This document shows, piece after piece, positions 4,546 through 5,432 of a DNA stretch of 5,432 bases. The stretch's first letter is position 1. The number at the start of each line of letters is the position of its first letter. The stretch covers positions 1 to 5,432 of the forward strand of contig JAITIH010000016.1 in NCBI GenBank assembly GCA_031279525.1. The letters are read 5' to 3'. The notes under the pieces are model-generated. The model was not told the origin of the DNA. It saw nothing but the letters and a program-made list of their open reading frames with translations, and ran no database searches. Position numbers and translations under genes: made by a program. This stretch comes from Deltaproteobacteria bacterium (GTDB lineage Bacteria; Desulfobacterota; Desulfarculia; Adiutricales; Adiutricaceae).

Positions 4546-5119
4546 GGAGGGCCCCGCCGCCGCCGACCCGCCCGAGTCGCTGCTCCTTCACGTCTGCTGC
4601 GGGCCTTGCGCCGTTTGGCCAGTTAAGGCCCTTCTCGCCAAGTTTCCGAAGATTAAGCTTTTATTGTGGTTTTATAACCCCAACGTTCAGCCGCTGGCCG
4701 AGTTTCGCCGCCGCCGGGACGGCTTGGCTTTTTTTTTCGCCTGTCTCTTGGGGAAAGGCGGGTCCCTTTCGATTGACTTTTCCCCGCCTTACGACCAAGA
4801 AGAATTCCTAGCCATGGCCGCGAAAGAGCCGCTGGCCCCGGGCCGCTGCCTGGGCTGCTATCGGCTGCGCCTTAAAGCCGCGGCCCAGGCGGCCCGGGAA
4901 AAGGGCTTTAGCCATTTTTCCACGACCCTTCTTTTCAGCCGAAAGCAAAACCACGAGGCCGTGGCCGGGGCCGGTCGCGAGGCCCAGCTTGGGGAGGCCG
5001 CCTTTTATTACGAGGACTTTCGGGTCGGTTGGAAGGAAGGTCAAGCTCAGGCCCGGGCCATGGGCTTGTACCGGCAGAATTATTGCGGGTGCGTTTACGG
5101 GGCCGCGGAGCAAGGCTAA
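4532..5119 (+). CDS. queH: Epoxyqueuosine reductase QueH
   Basis: Catalyses the last step of queuosine synthesis in tRNA (reduction of epoxyqueuosine to queuosine) as a non-cobalamin alternative to QueG. The 195-residue protein shows the whole family pattern: LLLHVCCGPCA (17-27), FYNPNVQPLAEF (47-58), RCLGCYRLRL (105-114), FSTTLLFSRKQNHEAV (129-144), FYYEDFRVGW (158-167) and LYRQNYCGCVY (179-189). Conserved cysteines C22, C23, C26, C106, C109, C185 and C187 supply ligands for the iron-sulfur cluster and the metal site known in the family. ATG 4532 overlaps the kinase gene by 14 nt and lacks a clear ribosome binding site, so reinitiation is likely. The 12-residue extension before the first motif is Ala/Pro-rich. 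A 9-T run (4729-4737) encodes AFFF near residues 66-69 and could cause slippage. No other queuosine gene is in view. Confidence 0.95.
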   Translation: MSAFEEGPAAADPPESLLLHVCCGPCAVWPVKALLAKFPKIKLLLWFYNPNVQPLAEFRRRRDGLAFFFACLLGKGGSLSIDFSPPYDQEEFLAMAAKEPLAPGRCLGCYRLRLKAAAQAAREKGFSHFSTTLLFSRKQNHEAVAGAGREAQLGEAAFYYEDFRVGWKEGQAQARAMGLYRQNYCGCVYGAAEQG

Positions 5120-5147
5120 AAGGCGCCATTTTGCGATTTGGGAGCTA

Positions 5148-5172
5148 AAAGCCTTTGGTCGTCGCGGGCTTT
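5148..5172 (+). other. Hairpin after queH
   Basis: AAAGCC (5148-5153) pairs with GGCTTT (5167-5172) around a 13-nt loop, beginning 28 nt after the queH stop. No T run follows, so it is only a possible transcript-end structure. Confidence 0.3.
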
Positions 5173-5219
5173 GAGGCGAAAAAGTTAAGGGGTCTTCGGC
5201 GAAAGAGGCTTTTTAGGGC

Positions 5220-5234
5220 GAGAGAGGCTCTTTT
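5220..5234 (+). terminator. Weak terminator candidate after the operon
   Basis: AGAG (5221-5224) can pair with CTCT (5228-5231) around AGG, running into a T4 tract at 5231-5234; a longer pairing of AAAGAG (5202-5207) with CTCTTT (5228-5233) is an alternative. Both stems are short. It is the best intrinsic terminator candidate I see within 150 nt of the queH stop. Confidence 0.25.
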
Positions 5235-5267
5235 GAGACCGGGCGGTTAAGGGGCAGGCCTTTATCT

Positions 5268-5289
5268 AGAAACTTTTACCAAAGTTTCT
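5268..5289. promoter_or_regulatory. Perfect 9-bp inverted repeat, operator-like
   Basis: Arms AGAAACTTT (5268-5276) and AAAGTTTCT (5281-5289) are separated by TACC. No T run follows either side, so a protein-binding site is more likely than a terminator. A -10-like CATAAT (5295-5300) begins 6 nt to the right. The dyad would therefore cover the -35 region of a promoter facing the 11-bp repeat array, a typical repressor arrangement. Confidence 0.45.
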
Positions 5290-5325
5290 TTATGCATAAT
5301 GGTCGGTCGCCGCCGCGGGGGCGGG

Positions 5326-5432
5326 ATGGCGCGTTGGCTTAGGGGGCTATTGGGAAACCATTGGGAAACCATTGGGAAACCATTGGGAAACCATTGGGAA
5401 ACCATTGGGAAACCATTGGGAAACCATTGGGA
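5326..5432 (+). CDS. Possible start of a repeat-encoding open frame (partial)
   Basis: ATG 5326 opens a frame reading MARWLRGLL and then an 11-residue repeat (GNHWETIGKPL, three DNA units per peptide period) to the window edge, with no stop. An in-frame ATG at 5299 would extend it by nine Arg/Gly-rich residues. A G-rich stretch precedes the ATG, but no clear ribosome binding site. Because the 11-bp unit is not a multiple of three and contains no stop in any frame, openness alone is weak evidence of coding. The length beyond the window decides. Low confidence. Confidence 0.2.
   Translation, partial: MARWLRGLLGNHWETIGKPLGNHWETIGKPLGNHW
5349..5432. repeat. Exact 11-bp tandem repeat, at least 7.6 copies, continuing past the window
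   Basis: ATTGGGAAACC repeats without a single difference from 5349 to the last base (seven full copies plus 7 nt). Identical copies point to recent expansion by slippage or active homogenisation. The period is about one helical turn. In RNA each unit could form TGG-GAAA-CCA, a 3-bp stem capped by a GNRA tetraloop. There are no spacers, so it is not CRISPR. Total copy number is unknown because the array is cut by the edge. Confidence 0.9.

Noticed and set aside
4808..5174. Open frames opposite queH and the out-of-frame one at 4989-5174
   Set aside because: No motifs, high Pro/Arg/Gly content, and complete overlap with the well-supported queH reading for the coding part.
5349..5432. CRISPR array or plasmid-type iteron origin
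   Set aside because: There are no spacers; an 11-bp unit is short for iterons, and no replication initiator gene is in view.

Overview
The window reads as a bacterial chromosome segment with GC-rich genes and conspicuously AT-rich or repeat-rich gaps. Three of the five main genes start with GTG. The mix of an HDOD regulator, a receiver/histidine-kinase hybrid and a small protein ending in a GIIGPDG zinc knuckle would fit a deltaproteobacterium (Desulfobacterota or relative). That placement is a guess from gene style only; no rRNA or marker gene is present.

Layout. Positions 1-189 (minus) hold the start of an unrecognised small membrane protein that runs off the left edge. Positions 407-643 (minus) encode a 78-residue cysteine-rich zinc-ribbon protein. 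Positions 684-1688 are about 1 kb without a convincing gene, but far from empty: an extended -10 promoter motif, several hairpins, a palindromic operator-like site, an AT-rich block, a canonical intrinsic terminator that could end a small RNA, an 18-bp degenerate tandem repeat, a sigma70-like promoter followed by a structured leader with a terminator-like hairpin, and two 35-bp-spaced repeats each forming a hairpin.

Positions 1689-5119 (plus) form a tight five-gene cluster, very probably one operon: a small HDOD-associated protein, an HDOD-domain regulator, signal peptidase II (lspA), a REC-HisKA-HATPase signalling protein, and an epoxyqueuosine reductase (queH). Junctions are +5, -25, +21 and -14 nt, which suggests translational coupling. 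The cluster joins two signalling genes with two housekeeping enzymes (lipoprotein maturation and tRNA queuosine synthesis). I see no biochemical pathway joining all five; co-expression is the supported link.

Positions 5120-5432 hold a perfect 9-bp inverted repeat, a possible promoter, and then an exact 11-bp tandem array (7.6 copies) that runs off the right edge and is open in all six reading frames. No complete new defence or mobile system is visible. The most unusual items are the 11-bp array with its open reading frame, the candidate small RNA at about 974-1041, and the structured leader upstream of the operon.
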